Source of the DNA: BOG-908 sp965198825
GTDB lineage: Bacteria; Pseudomonadota; Alphaproteobacteria; Acetobacterales; Acetobacteraceae
Assembly: GCA_965198825.1 (NCBI GenBank)
Contig: CBDAQB010000003.1
Coordinates: 682,001 to 746,000, forward strand
Reading direction: 5' to 3'
Length of the DNA stretch: 64,000 bases
In this document: positions 7,763-16,773 of the stretch, in pieces
Layout of the letters: each line of letters opens with the position of its first letter
Numbering within the stretch: position 1 is the stretch's first letter
Made by a program: the position numbers and the translations under genes
The notes under the pieces: generated by a model
The model's database searches: none
What the model was told of the DNA's origin: nothing
The model's input: only the letters and a program-made list of their open reading frames with translations

Positions 7763-9109
7763 TTACGTGGCTGGTTTGGCGGCGGGCAGCCGGTCGCCTG
7801 CGCCGAACAGCGCATCGCGGAATGTGCTGCCGGCGTAAGCGGTTTTATAAACACCGCGCTGCTGCAGTACGGGGATGAGCAGGTCGATAATGGCGTCCAG
7901 GCTCTCGGGCATGACGGTGCGCGAGAGGTTGAAGCCGTCTATTCCGGCAGTCGCCATCCAATGCTGGAGCGTGTCGGCGACCTGCTCCGCAGTGCCGACG
8001 ATCGGTTTCTGGCGGCTGCCTAGCGGGCTCTGGGCGAGGAGCTGGCGCTTGGTCCAGGTCGGGCCGGCGGTGCGGGCCATGGCTTCGGCGTTGGAGCGGA
8101 TGGCCTGCGTCGGCTGGGCGCCTACGGGCTCGTCCATGCCGTAACGCGCCAGGTCGATGCCCAGGCTGGCGGAGGCGTGGGCGAGAGTGGCCTCAGGGTC
8201 GGCGTAGGCGGCGTAGTCGGCGAGAAGGTCGTGGGCTTCGCGCTCGGTGCGGCCGATGACGAGGGTGGCGCCGGCGAAGATCTTGAGGGGGCGCGCGCCG
8301 GCGCGGGCGCGCAGGTCGGCGGCGATGGGCGCGGTCGCTTCGGGCGTGGTGCCGTTGAGGAAGACGCATTCGGCATGGCGGCCGGCGAAGGCGCGGCCGC
8401 GGTCGCTGGCGCCAGCCTGGAACAGCAGCGGCGTGCGCTGGGGCGAGGGTTCGCAGAGGTGGATCGCATCCATCGGGTAGAGCGGGCCTGGCGCTTGGAT
8501 GGGGCGGACGGCGGCGGGGTCGGTGTAGAGGCGGTTCCCGCCGTCACGTTTGACGGCGCCGTCGTCCCAGCTGTGCTCCCAGAGGCCGCGTACGGCAGAA
8601 AGGAATTCCTCGGCGCGGTCGTAGCGGTCGTCGTGGTCGCGCTGGGCGGGGTGGCCGTGGGCGCGGGCGGCACTGTCCAGGTAGCCGGTGACGATGTTCC
8701 AGCCGATGCGGCCGCCTGTGAGGTGGTCGAGAGTGCTCATGCGGCGGGCGAAGGGGAAGGGCGTTTCGTAGGAGAGGTTGCAGGTGACGCCGAAGCCGAG
8801 GTGGCTGGTCACCGCGGCCATGGCAGGCACCAGCATGAGCGGGTCGAGCAGAGGCACCTGCACGCCGCCGCGCAGGGCGGCCGCGGGAGAACCGCCGTGG
8901 ACGTCGTAGATGCCGAGTATGTCGGCGAGGAACAGGCCGTCGAACAGCCCGCGCTCCAGGCGGCGGGCTAGGTCTGTCCAATAGGCGAGGCTTGCGTAGT
9001 GGCGGCTGGTGTCGAGTGGATGCGCCCAGAGGCCCTGCTGGATATGGCCCGGGGTGGCCATATCGAACGCCAGGAGACGGATCTCACGGTTTGGGATCGG
9101 GTTGTTCAT
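7763..9109 (-). CDS. LLM class flavin-dependent oxidoreductase (NtaA/SnaA/DszA type)
   Basis: A 448-residue two-component FMNH2-dependent monooxygenase. Characteristic pieces are GLFLADILGIYDVHGG near residue 60, FGVTCNLSYETPFPFARRMSTLDHLTGGRIGWNIVTGY split over residues 105-145, and LFQAGASDRGRAFAGRHAECVF near 230. All match the nitrilotriacetate/desulfurisation branch, which takes reduced flavin from a separate reductase; no reductase gene is adjacent. The substrate is unknown. It is divergent from citrate synthase. Confidence 0.9.
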   Translation of the reverse strand: MNNPIPNREIRLLAFDMATPGHIQQGLWAHPLDTSRHYASLAYWTDLARRLERGLFDGLFLADILGIYDVHGGSPAAALRGGVQVPLLDPLMLVPAMAAVTSHLGFGVTCNLSYETPFPFARRMSTLDHLTGGRIGWNIVTGYLDSAARAHGHPAQRDHDDRYDRAEEFLSAVRGLWEHSWDDGAVKRDGGNRLYTDPAAVRPIQAPGPLYPMDAIHLCEPSPQRTPLLFQAGASDRGRAFAGRHAECVFLNGTTPEATAPIAADLRARAGARPLKIFAGATLVIGRTEREAHDLLADYAAYADPEATLAHASASLGIDLARYGMDEPVGAQPTQAIRSNAEAMARTAGPTWTKRQLLAQSPLGSRQKPIVGTAEQVADTLQHWMATAGIDGFNLSRTVMPESLDAIIDLLIPVLQQRGVYKTAYAGSTFRDALFGAGDRLPAAKPAT

Positions 9110-9213
9110 GGGCTGCGACCGGTCCTGCTCTCGGATGCTGCGGGTGCGAAGGTTGCGTGCCTTGGGACTCCGCCCTTATCTTCCCCAGCAAAGATAAAGC
9201 ACTGGATGATCAC

Positions 9214-10548
9214 ATGAGCGGCACTGCCCACGGCTCCGTCACGATTACGATTAACGGACCCGGTGACTCTACTCAGGAAGGGGGGGTGAAGCAGACCGTC
9301 ACACTGCCGATGATCGCCGGCACCATTGGTCCCGACGTGTTCGACATACGCAAGCTCTACGGCGAGGCGGGGGTGTTCACCTACGACCCCGGATACGGTG
9401 GCACGGCTGCCTGCGACAGCAAGATCACCTATATCGATGGCGACGAAGGCATCCTGCTGCATCGCGGCTATCCGATCGACCAGTTGGCCGAACATTCGAC
9501 GTTCGTGGAAGTGGCGCATCTGCTGCTGAATGGCGAGCTGCCGAACGCCGCCGAACTCGCCGAGTTCGAGCGCGGCATCATGATGCACACAATGGTTCAT
9601 GAGCAGCTCAGGCAATTCTACAATGGCTTCCGGCGCGACGCGCATCCGATGGCAGTGATCTGCGGCGTCATCGGTGCGCTCTCCGCCTTCTATCATGATA
9701 GCCTCGACATCAATAACCCCGACCACCGCCGCATCAGCGCGTTCCGGCTGATCGCGAAGGTGCCGACAATCGCTGCCTGGGCCTACAAATATTCGCTCGG
9801 ACAGCCGTTCATGTATCCGCGCAACGACCTCACCTATTCGGAAAACTTCCTCTACATGATGAATGCGGTGCCGGCCGAGCCGTACCACATCAATCCTGTG
9901 CTGGCACGCGCGATGGACCGCATCCTCATCCTGCACGCCGACCATGAGCAGAATGCCTCCACCAGCACGGTGCGCCTGGCTGGCTCGACCGGCGCCAATC
10001 CGTTCGCGTGTATCGCCGCGGGCGTTGCCAGCCTGTGGGGCCCCGCGCATGGCGGCGCCAACGAGGCAGTGCTGAAGATGCTCGCGGAGATCGGCAGCGT
10101 CGATAAGATCCCCGACTTCATCGCGCGCGTGAAGGACAAGAACAGCGGCGTGCGGCTGATGGGGTTCGGCCACCGCGTTTACAAAAACTACGATCCGCGC
10201 GCGAAAATCATGGAGCGCACCTGCCACGAAGTGCTCGACGAACTGGGCATCAAGGACGATCCGCTGCTCGACCTCGCCATGGAACTCGAGCGCATTGCGC
10301 TGCACGACGAGTATTTCGTCAGCAAGAAGCTTTATCCGAACGTCGATTTCTATTCGGGCATCATCCTCAAGGCGATGGGCATCCCCACCAGCATGTTCAC
10401 CGTGCTGTTCGCCGTCGCACGCACCGTCGGCTGGATCAGCCAGTGGAAGGAGATGATGGAGGATCCGCTGCAGCGCATCGGCCGTCCGCGGCAGATCTAC
10501 ACCGGCCATGTGCAGCGCGATTTCGTGCCCATGGAAAAACGTGGATGA
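9214..10548 (+). CDS. gltA: Citrate synthase
   Basis: About 444 residues, the size of the hexameric type II enzyme that condenses oxaloacetate and acetyl-CoA. Active-site residues are visible: His in LHADHEQNASTS near residue 240, His in WGPAHGGANEA near 280, the GFGHRVYKNYDPRA loop near 320, and the catalytic Asp in NVDFYSGI near 380. The ATG at 9214 is chosen because the N-terminal sequence from it (an acidic lead then the beta-rich FDIRKLYGEAGVFTYDPG region) matches the family; the longer upstream frame is unrelated. Confidence 0.97.
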   Translation: MSGTAHGSVTITINGPGDSTQEGGVKQTVTLPMIAGTIGPDVFDIRKLYGEAGVFTYDPGYGGTAACDSKITYIDGDEGILLHRGYPIDQLAEHSTFVEVAHLLLNGELPNAAELAEFERGIMMHTMVHEQLRQFYNGFRRDAHPMAVICGVIGALSAFYHDSLDINNPDHRRISAFRLIAKVPTIAAWAYKYSLGQPFMYPRNDLTYSENFLYMMNAVPAEPYHINPVLARAMDRILILHADHEQNASTSTVRLAGSTGANPFACIAAGVASLWGPAHGGANEAVLKMLAEIGSVDKIPDFIARVKDKNSGVRLMGFGHRVYKNYDPRAKIMERTCHEVLDELGIKDDPLLDLAMELERIALHDEYFVSKKLYPNVDFYSGIILKAMGIPTSMFTVLFAVARTVGWISQWKEMMEDPLQRIGRPRQIYTGHVQRDFVPMEKRG

Positions 10549-11002
10549 CAGGTGCGGCGGAACGGCAAAAGCCTTCCGCCGTGCAGGCACAGTCTGCCTC
10601 CTCCTCACCGTCGCACTGCTCTCCGCCTGTGCAACGGACGTCCAGCCACTCGCCCTCCAGCAGGCGCGCCGCTGCGCCTTGCCATGGCGCTACAACGCCG
10701 CCCTCAGCGCCATGTCGTCCCGGCAGCGGGCGGCGCTGGAGCCGCTGACACCGCTACAGCCGGAGTTTCCGTCGAAGGCCGCATTCCAGATGGCTGAAGG
10801 CTGCGCTTTGGTCCGTTTCACTGTCGGCCCGGGCGGCGTGCCGCGGCATATCGTCGTGGTCGGGGAGTATCCGGCTGGGGCCGGTTTTGGCGAAGCCCTG
10901 ACCGATGCGGTCAGCAAGGCGCGGTTCCGCGGGCCTGACTCTCGGGTGCATTATCAGAAGACCGATTTTCTGATGGCCGGAGGGGGTCAGAAAGGAAGGT
11001 AG
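10541..11002 (+). CDS. Small TonB-like lipoprotein
   Basis: The frame overlaps the end of gltA; GTG 10541 is a plausible start, but a start upstream inside gltA cannot be excluded. A hydrophobic segment ends in a lipobox, LLSAC, near residue 29, so the product is likely a lipoprotein. The C-terminal half (ALVRFTVGPGGVPRHIVVVGEYPAGAGFGEALTDAVSKARF) looks like the TonB C-terminal fold, with Gly-x-Val-x-x-x-x-V-V. Its partner is unknown. A repeat half-copy starts at its stop codon. Confidence 0.65.
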   Translation: MDDRCGGTAKAFRRAGTVCLLLTVALLSACATDVQPLALQQARRCALPWRYNAALSAMSSRQRAALEPLTPLQPEFPSKAAFQMAEGCALVRFTVGPGGVPRHIVVVGEYPAGAGFGEALTDAVSKARFRGPDSRVHYQKTDFLMAGGGQKGR

Positions 11003-11003
11003 A

Positions 11004-11055
11004 AAGGTCTTCTTTTTTGAAAAAAAGAAGCAAAAAACTTTTGGATCTTGGCGCT
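11004..11055 (+). repeat. Half copy of the two-hairpin repeat
   Basis: Left (A) arm: TCTTCTTTTTTGAAAAAAAG, then AAGCAAAAAACTTTTGGATCTTGG. The core decays after that and no right arm follows. Instead the 119-bp palindromic element begins 36 bp downstream. It starts 2 nt after the lipoprotein stop. Confidence 0.7.
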
Positions 11056-11090
11056 CGGCTTGAGGGAGCACTGAGCCGCCAGACCAGCGA

Positions 11091-11209
11091 GAATTCGCTA
11101 GGCCGAGTCAGCTGGCGTGCGTTTCGAGAACCGGAGCGGAGCGGCCTTTTGGGGCCGTGAGCACCGGAAGCGCAGAAACGCGCGTCAGATGGCCGGCCTA
11201 GTAGAATTC
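11091..11209. repeat. 119-bp palindromic repeat, copy 1
   Basis: Ends are GAATTCGCTAGGCC and GGCCTAGTAGAATTC, imperfect inverted repeats. An inner stem pairs GCGTTTC with GAAACGC, and the centre pairs CGGCC with GGCCG. The other copy (59573-59691) has exactly the same length. Its right edge touches the stop codon of the gene at 11210. Confidence 0.8.
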
Positions 11210-11437
11210 TCAGGGGCAGTCGCAGCCTGGTGTGGGGCCTTCGTTTTGTAGCACCACGTGATGGTCGATCCACTCGGATACCAGTAGGCGGGCTTCGCTG
11301 AGCGAGGCTTCCGGGTGGTGGATGCGGTAAAGGGTCGTGCAGCTCCTGAACGCGTCCATGTCGTCCGTGCCGCACTGACGCAGCTCGATATAGGCGGTAA
11401 CCACCGCCCGCTCGCATCGACGCCCAATGACAGTCAC
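11210..11437 (-). CDS. Hypothetical protein, 75 residues
   Basis: No family recognised. Cysteine-containing small protein (RRCERA, RQCGTDD, RSCTTLYR, GCDCP at the C-terminus) without signal peptide. The ATG at 11437 has GAGGGCAAC upstream. Its TGA lies directly against the 119-bp repeat, so the extreme C-terminus may have been shaped by repeat insertion. Stands between gltA and pyrE, opposite to both. Confidence 0.5.
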   Translation of the reverse strand: MTVIGRRCERAVVTAYIELRQCGTDDMDAFRSCTTLYRIHHPEASLSEARLLVSEWIDHHVVLQNEGPTPGCDCP

Positions 11438-11577
11438 GTTGCCCTCCAGTTGCGAATGGCTCTCAATTGATGTGTAAGCTACCGCCTTCGCACGCGCGCC
11501 GCAACATCTTGGGCGCTCGCCTTGCCTTGGGTGGCTGCTATGGGGGAGAAGCGTCGGGGTAGGCAGAGGGTTTCGGC

Positions 11578-12279
11578 ATGGACGGGCGGACGAGCGATTG
11601 GGACAGGGACGCGGCGCTGACGACGGCGCGAATCCTGCTGGAAATAGGGGCGCTGAACTTCCGCCCCGAGGAGCCCTACACGCTGACGTCCGGATGGAAG
11701 TCGCCCGCCTATATCGACTGCCGGAAGATCATCTATTTTCCGCGCGCACGGGCGCGTATCTGCGAATTGGCGGTGGAGAAGGTGAACCGCCATATCGGCT
11801 ATGAGCAGATCGAGGCGGTGGCCGGCGGCGAGACGGCAGGCATCCCGTTCGCGGCCTGGATCGCGGACCGGCTGATGACGCCGATGGCCTATGTTCGCAA
11901 GCAGCCTAAGGGTTTTGGCAAGAACGCGCTGATCGAGGGCGATGTGCCTTTGGGCAAGCGGACCTTGCTGGTCGAGGATTTGACGACCGACGGGCGCTCG
12001 AAGATCAAGTTCGCACAGTCGCTGCGTGATGCCGGCGCCTTGGTGAACCATGCGTTCGTGGTGTTCTACTACGGGGTGTTTCCCGGCAGCCTCGAGAAGC
12101 TGCGTGAGATGGACATCTCGCTGCACCATCTCTGCACCTGGTGGGACGTGCTGGAGGCCTGTAAGGACCGGTCTTATTTCCCTGAGGCACAGCTGGCTGA
12201 GGTTCGGCGGTTTTTGGAAAACCCGGTGGCGTGGTCCCGGGCTCATGGCGCCGACGTCGAGGCTGCTGCGCAGAAGTAG
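11578..12279 (+). CDS. pyrE: Orotate phosphoribosyltransferase
   Basis: A 233-residue enzyme that joins orotate to PRPP in pyrimidine synthesis. The PRPP-binding motif is TLLVEDLTTDGRS near residue 125; GGETAGIPFA near 80 and YVRKQPKGFG near 103 (with the catalytic Lys) also fit. ATG 11578 follows a weak AGGG. It is not next to other pyr genes. Confidence 0.93.
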   Translation: MDGRTSDWDRDAALTTARILLEIGALNFRPEEPYTLTSGWKSPAYIDCRKIIYFPRARARICELAVEKVNRHIGYEQIEAVAGGETAGIPFAAWIADRLMTPMAYVRKQPKGFGKNALIEGDVPLGKRTLLVEDLTTDGRSKIKFAQSLRDAGALVNHAFVVFYYGVFPGSLEKLREMDISLHHLCTWWDVLEACKDRSYFPEAQLAEVRRFLENPVAWSRAHGADVEAAAQK

Positions 12280-12324
12280 TTGTGTCACGCTTAACCAGCG
12301 AGTGCTGAGCGCCGGCTGGCGCCG

Positions 12325-12488
12325 TTAAGGTCCACCACGAAGTTGGGAAGGACGCGAAGGTACACGAAGAGGGTGGGCATCCACGACGGCCGCGCAGCAA
12401 TCGGTTGGCCGATTGCCGTCGCGGACATCGCCATCACTGCGGCTCTTCGCGAACCTTCGTGATCTTCCCAACTTCGTGGTGGACCTAA
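12325..12488. repeat. Long imperfect inverted repeat between pyrE and the polyprenyl synthase gene
   Basis: Two arms of about 36 bp (12325-12361 and 12453-12488) are near-perfect reverse complements, sharing CCCAACTTCGTGGTGGACCT and an ACCTTCG piece. A loop of about 90 bp holds a smaller GCGGCCG/CAATCGGTTGGCCGATTG palindrome. Lies between two convergent gene ends, where it could stop both transcripts. No other copy is visible in the window. Confidence 0.7.
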
Positions 12489-12519
12489 CGGTCTCGCCAC
12501 GAACTCGAACGTCAGACGG

Positions 12520-13560
12520 CTAGCGGCCGCGGCGGACCGTGTAGTCTGCGACGTCCAGAAGCCGTTGGCGGATGGGAGAGGCTGGGAAGATCATCAGCGA
12601 CTCCTTGGCGCGGTCGGCGAAGGAGACGGCACGGCGGAGCGTGGTGCGTATGGCGCCGGTGCGTTCCATGAGCGTGAGGGCGTGGTCGAGGTCGGCGTCG
12701 GTTTGCTCGCTTTCCTCGATCGTGCGGCGCCAGAAGGCGCGGTCGGCTTCGTTGCCTGCGGCGTAGGCGGCGAGCACGGGGCCGGTGATCTTGCCCTCGC
12801 GGAAATCGTCGCCGATCGTCTTGCCCAGGGTGAGCTGGTCGGCGGCGTAGTCCAGCGCGTCGTCAACCAGCTGGAAGGCGGTGCCGATGTAGATGCCGAA
12901 GTCGGCGAGCGCCTGTTCCTCGCGCTCGGGGCGGCCGGCGACGACGGCGCCGATGCGGCAGGCGGCGGCGAAGAGGGCGGCGGTCTTGCCCTGGATGACG
13001 TCGAGGTAGCGGTCGTCCTGCGTCGAGAGGTCGTTCTGGGTGACGAGCTGAAGCACCTCGCCTTCGGCGATGGTGGCGGCCGCTTCGGAGAGGATGCGGA
13101 GAACTTCCAGGCTGCCGTCCGCCGTCATGAGCTGGAAGGCGCGGCTGAAGAGGAAGTCGCCGACGAGGACGGAGGCCTTGTTTCCGAACACGGCGTTCGC
13201 TGTGGCGAGGCCGCGTCGGAGGCGGCTCTCGTCCACCACGTCGTCGTGCAGGAGGGTAGCGGTGTGGATGAATTCCACGCAGGCGGCGAGGTCGACGGAG
13301 CGGGCACGGCCGCCGTCTGCGAAGCTCGGCTCGTAGCCGCACAGGCGGGAGCAGGCGAGTGTCAGGATGGGGCGCAGGCGTTTGCCGCCGGCGGCGACCA
13401 GGTGAGCGGCGAGCTGCGGGATGAGCGCCACCTGGCTCTGCATGTTGGCGACGATGACGCGGTTGCAGGCGGCGAGGTCGTTGGCCACGAGCTGGGCGAG
13501 CGCCGTCAGCGCATCCTCGCTCGCATGCGACGAGGCAGGCAGGGCGGACGGCGCGATCAT
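12520..13560 (-). CDS. Polyprenyl diphosphate synthase (ubiquinone side chain)
   Basis: About 346 residues; a trans-prenyltransferase. First Asp-rich motif LLHDDVVDE near residue 103 and second LVDDALDY near 230 bind Mg-diphosphate; GGKRLRP near 57 is the usual basic site. Bacterial homologues of this length make octa- or decaprenyl diphosphate for quinones. ATG 13560 is taken as the start; a GTG at 13602 would add 14 residues. Confidence 0.9.
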   Translation of the reverse strand: MIAPSALPASSHASEDALTALAQLVANDLAACNRVIVANMQSQVALIPQLAAHLVAAGGKRLRPILTLACSRLCGYEPSFADGGRARSVDLAACVEFIHTATLLHDDVVDESRLRRGLATANAVFGNKASVLVGDFLFSRAFQLMTADGSLEVLRILSEAAATIAEGEVLQLVTQNDLSTQDDRYLDVIQGKTAALFAAACRIGAVVAGRPEREEQALADFGIYIGTAFQLVDDALDYAADQLTLGKTIGDDFREGKITGPVLAAYAAGNEADRAFWRRTIEESEQTDADLDHALTLMERTGAIRTTLRRAVSFADRAKESLMIFPASPIRQRLLDVADYTVRRGR

Positions 13561-13725
13561 GGCCTCATCCACCCGGCGTATTCCATTTCCGCTGATCCGC
13601 ACCCGGGATCGTCCCTGGACTCAAAGACCTATCCCCGCGTTTGTCGCTTGCGGGCACCATATCGGCGGCCTTGAATCAGGGTCAAGGCAAGCGGCAGGTC
13701 ACGCTGCCGAGGGAGAGACACGCGA

Positions 13726-13932
13726 ATGCATGTGCTGTTAGTCAGCAACAACCTCATCAGGCTGAATTTTTTGACGTCGCTGCTGCGTGATGCCGGCATT
13801 GAGGCGGTCATGCTCGATCATCAGGTGAGCACCATCGAGGGCAGCATCGGAGCGATCCCGCGTCGGCTGGCGGTGGATAGCGCGGACGCGTCGCGGGCGC
13901 AGCGGGTGCTGGTGGAGGCAGGAGAGGCTTGA
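13726..13932 (+). CDS. DUF2007 family protein
   Basis: A 68-residue alpha/beta protein: MHVLLVSNNLIRLNFLTSLL, then AGIEAVMLDHQ and a C-terminal RRLAVDSADASRAQRVL. This is the DUF2007 pattern (putative signal-transducing domain related to the GlnB-like ferredoxin fold). In alphaproteobacteria it commonly precedes a TrmN6-like methyltransferase next to a polyprenyl synthase, as here. Its end overlaps the following GTG/TTG-start gene by 4 nt. Confidence 0.85.
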   Translation: MHVLLVSNNLIRLNFLTSLLRDAGIEAVMLDHQVSTIEGSIGAIPRRLAVDSADASRAQRVLVEAGEA

Positions 13933-14675
13933 TCCTGCCGGATGCGGATCTCGGGGGTTCGGAGGAGACATCAGGCACGCTGCTGGATGGGCGGATCAGC
14001 TACAGCCAGCCGTCGCGCGGCTATCGGACAGGGATCGAGCCGGTGCTGCTCGCGGCCGCTGTGCCGGCGTGCGCCGGTGAGCGGGTGCTGGAAGCAGGGA
14101 CCGGCGCCGGGGCAGGGCTGCTGTGCCTGACCGCGCGGGTGTCTGGATTGACGGGTACCGGCGTGGAGCGGGATCAGCAAATGGCCGCATTGGCGCGGCG
14201 TAATCTCGATGCCAACGATGCGGGCGGGATCGGCATCGAGGTGGCGGACATCTGCCAGTGGCGCGGTGCCGGCCCTTATGCGCACGCCTTTGCGAACCCG
14301 CCCTGGCACCAGGGTGGTTCGACATCTCCCGAGCCTGGACGCGAAGCCGCCAAGCGCGCGCAGCCGGGTTTGCTGCAGGCGTGGACTGTGAGACTGGGCC
14401 GCAGCCTCGTTCGCCGTGGCACGCTGAGTTTTGTTCTTCCCGCGGCTGCGGCCGCCGAAGCGGTGGCCGCCATGATCGAGGCGAAATGCGGGGAGATGAC
14501 GCTGATCCCGCTTTGGCCACACTTAGGCGAGGCGGCAAAGCTGGTGATCGTGCGTGGCGTCAGGGAGGGGAAGGGAGGCACCACCCTGCATCCAGGGCTC
14601 GTGCTGCACGACGCATCGGGCGCCTACACGAAAGAGGCGAACGCGATCCTCAGAAGCGGTGCGGCGCTGGTCTAG
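13929..14675 (+). CDS. TrmN6-like tRNA1(Val) adenine-N6 methyltransferase
   Basis: A 248-residue SAM methyltransferase. Motif I is VLEAGTGAGAGLLCL near residue 55 and the N6-adenine active-site motif is NPPW near 119. The N-terminal substrate region GRISYSQPSRGYRTGIEPVLLAAA is that of the YfiC/TrmN6 group. Starts with TTG at 13929 overlapping the DUF2007 stop; expected to methylate A37 of tRNA-Val, though some members act on other RNAs. Confidence 0.85.
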   Translation: MILPDADLGGSEETSGTLLDGRISYSQPSRGYRTGIEPVLLAAAVPACAGERVLEAGTGAGAGLLCLTARVSGLTGTGVERDQQMAALARRNLDANDAGGIGIEVADICQWRGAGPYAHAFANPPWHQGGSTSPEPGREAAKRAQPGLLQAWTVRLGRSLVRRGTLSFVLPAAAAAEAVAAMIEAKCGEMTLIPLWPHLGEAAKLVIVRGVREGKGGTTLHPGLVLHDASGAYTKEANAILRSGAALV

Positions 14676-14956
14676 TTGTTGTTGCGATGGCGCAGGTGCC
14701 AGAGGCGCTCGTGTGCTGCGACCAGGCTCTCGAGGGATTTGCGCCGGTTCTGCTCGTGCGGCACGCCGCGGCGGGTCAGCATCGATTCGAGTGTTTTGAG
14801 AAGCTGCTCGGCGACGACGAGGTCCTGCGCGTCGCAGGCGTGGTGAAAGGCCACCAGTATCTTGTCGGAGAGGCGCCGGCCCTGACGGGCCACGCCGCTG
14901 CTGACACGGTCCGGGCTTTCGGCTGCACTGACATCGGGATCTGCGAAATCACTCAT
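14672..14956 (-). CDS. Hypothetical protein, 94 residues
   Basis: No named family. Residues 29-56 (DKILVAFHHACDAQDLVVAEQ) form an amphipathic helical pair similar to the core of the product at 55061-55288 (TRVFAAFEHACRQGELEIADS), so the two are paralogues. Convergent with the methyltransferase, overlapping its last 4 nt. The C-terminal RRKSLESLVAAHERLWHLRHR is basic. ATG 14956 is plausible. Confidence 0.65.
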   Translation of the reverse strand: MSDFADPDVSAAESPDRVSSGVARQGRRLSDKILVAFHHACDAQDLVVAEQLLKTLESMLTRRGVPHEQNRRKSLESLVAAHERLWHLRHRNNN

Positions 14957-15047
14957 CGACGCACCGCTGGCCCTTCCGTACTGAAATCCTCCGGCCGGTT
15001 TTGGCTCTTGCCCACATCATGAGTTTGGTCCGGCACACAACGAATTG

Positions 15048-16100
15048 CTAGTCCGCATTGTAGGTTACACGCGGATCGGCATCGATCCGCTGCTCGGCGA
15101 AGGCGTCGTCCCATGTGCCGCCCGTCGAAGCCTTGCTGTATTCCGTCGATCGGTTCTCGAAGAAATTCGCGTGTTCGGGAGCGTTCAGCATGTCGTCCAG
15201 CCACGGAAGCGGGTTGCGGCTGATGTGGTAAAGCGGGCTGAGGCCGAGTTGCATGAGACGACGATCAGCAATGAAGCGAATGTAGCTTTTTACAGACTCG
15301 CCGTCGAGCCCTTCTACAGGTCCGAGCTCGAAGGCGAGGTCGATAAATGCGTCCTCGTGGTCCACGATGGTCGAGCAGATGACATAGAGTTCGCGCTTCA
15401 GCGCCTCGGTCCAGATCTCCGGGTTTTCTTGTACGAACGTATGAAAGAGCTTGATGATCGACAGGCAGTGCAGCGTCTCGTCGCGCACCGACCAGGAAAC
15501 GATCTGGCCCATGCCTTTCAGCTTGTTGAAGCGGGGGAAATTCAAAAGTATCGCGAATGACGCGAACAATTGGAGGCCCTCGGTGAATGCGCCGAAGGCC
15601 GCCAGCGTCTTGGCAATCTCGTGTTTGCTGTCCATGCGGAAGGACTGCATGTAATCGTACTTGTCCTTCATCTCCTTATATTTGCGGAATGCCGCGTATT
15701 CGGTTTCCGGCATGCCGATGGTATCGAGGAGATGGCTGTAGGCGGCGATATGAACCGTCTCGATGTTCGAGAACGCGCTCAGCATCATCAGCACTTCGGT
15801 GGGTTTGAACACCTGGCTGTAGTGCTTCATGTAGCAGTTGTTCACCTCGACATCGGACTGGGTGAAGAACCGGAAAATCTGGGTGACGAGGTTCTGCTCG
15901 CCTGGCGTGAGGTTGCGGTGCCAATCCTTGACGTCGTCCGCCAGCGGCACTTCCTCGGGAAGCCAGTGAACCCGCTGCTGGGTTAGCCACGCCTCATAGG
16001 CCCAAGGGTAGCGGAACGGCTTGTAGACAGCGTTTTCAGTCAGCAAATCGAAATGAACCGGCTGCTCGCTGGAGGCAGTCGGGGTGATGTGCTGGTCCAT
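15048..16100 (-). CDS. nrdB: Ribonucleoside-diphosphate reductase beta subunit
   Basis: About 350 residues, class I beta subunit that holds the di-metal centre generating the radical for dNTP synthesis. Metal-ligand helices are recognisable: LVTQIFRFFTQSDVEVNNCY near residue 75, NIETVHIAAYSHLLD near 110, FASFAILLNFPRF and WSVRDETLHCLSII near 195. ATG 16100 is preferred because MDQHITPTA leads directly into the conserved region. No nrdA lies nearby, so the subunits are encoded apart. Confidence 0.93.
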   Translation of the reverse strand: MDQHITPTASSEQPVHFDLLTENAVYKPFRYPWAYEAWLTQQRVHWLPEEVPLADDVKDWHRNLTPGEQNLVTQIFRFFTQSDVEVNNCYMKHYSQVFKPTEVLMMLSAFSNIETVHIAAYSHLLDTIGMPETEYAAFRKYKEMKDKYDYMQSFRMDSKHEIAKTLAAFGAFTEGLQLFASFAILLNFPRFNKLKGMGQIVSWSVRDETLHCLSIIKLFHTFVQENPEIWTEALKRELYVICSTIVDHEDAFIDLAFELGPVEGLDGESVKSYIRFIADRRLMQLGLSPLYHISRNPLPWLDDMLNAPEHANFFENRSTEYSKASTGGTWDDAFAEQRIDADPRVTYNAD

Positions 16101-16233
16101 TGGTTCGCTATCCCGAGGCGTGGGGCAGGGGCCGCGGTGGGCGACTCCGCTCAAGTCTTCAGTATGGTGGGCTAGGCGGTTTACGCCAACCGTTCACGCA
16201 AGCGACAATGTCGCGGGCGGGGTGCCGGCAGCG

Positions 16234-16773
16234 CTATTTTCGTGCGGCGCCGATGGCGACGTCAGCCAGATTGCCGCGCCCGATCGCATCGAGCAGGACG
16301 ATGCCGTCGATCGTTGCCAGCAACAGGGCGGCCTCCGACTCGTGAGCCCCCTGCAGGCGCAGGGAGATCCAGGCTGCGAAGCCGTCTGCCATGAGGCCGG
16401 CAAATTCCCTGTAAGGCGGTTCGTCTCGGGCGGCGCGGGAGGCGATTTCGAGCCACAGGCGCATGAAGGGCCGCAGGACGCTGCCGCGTACGGCTTCGCG
16501 TATTTGGTGGCGAAGCTCGATGAAGTCGTGCTTCGGCGAGGCTGGGATCGCGTGGTCGAGTGCGGCGGCCATGTCCGCGGCCAGCAGACCGAGGGCAAGC
16601 GTCAGGACCTCGTTTTTGTTGCTGAAGTAATACAACAGCATTCTGTCGCTGACCCCTGCCGCTTCAGCGAGGCTTCGCAGGCCGGAGCCGGGTAGCCCCG
16701 CTTCGAGAAGATGTTTGGCGATGCGGCGCAGCGCCTCTGCCCGGCGGATTTCGCGGTTGCTCATGAGATTCAT
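16234..16773 (-). CDS. TetR family transcriptional regulator
   Basis: 179 residues. The N-terminal helix-turn-helix reads AEALRRIAKHLLEAGLPGSGLRSLAEAAGVSDRMLLYYFSNK in pieces over residues 12-55; the C-terminal ligand domain is hydrophobic and unclassified. It is divergent from a DUF5367 membrane-protein gene, and two matching palindromes fill the gap (one beginning at its own start codon), so it very likely represses both itself and that gene. Confidence 0.9.
   Translation of the reverse strand: MNLMSNREIRRAEALRRIAKHLLEAGLPGSGLRSLAEAAGVSDRMLLYYFSNKNEVLTLALGLLAADMAAALDHAIPASPKHDFIELRHQIREAVRGSVLRPFMRLWLEIASRAARDEPPYREFAGLMADGFAAWISLRLQGAHESEAALLLATIDGIVLLDAIGRGNLADVAIGAARK

Noticed and set aside
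12565..13674. A 369-codon frame antisense to the polyprenyl synthase gene
   Set aside because: Gly/Ala/Val-rich shadow translation; the opposite strand has both DDxxD motifs.
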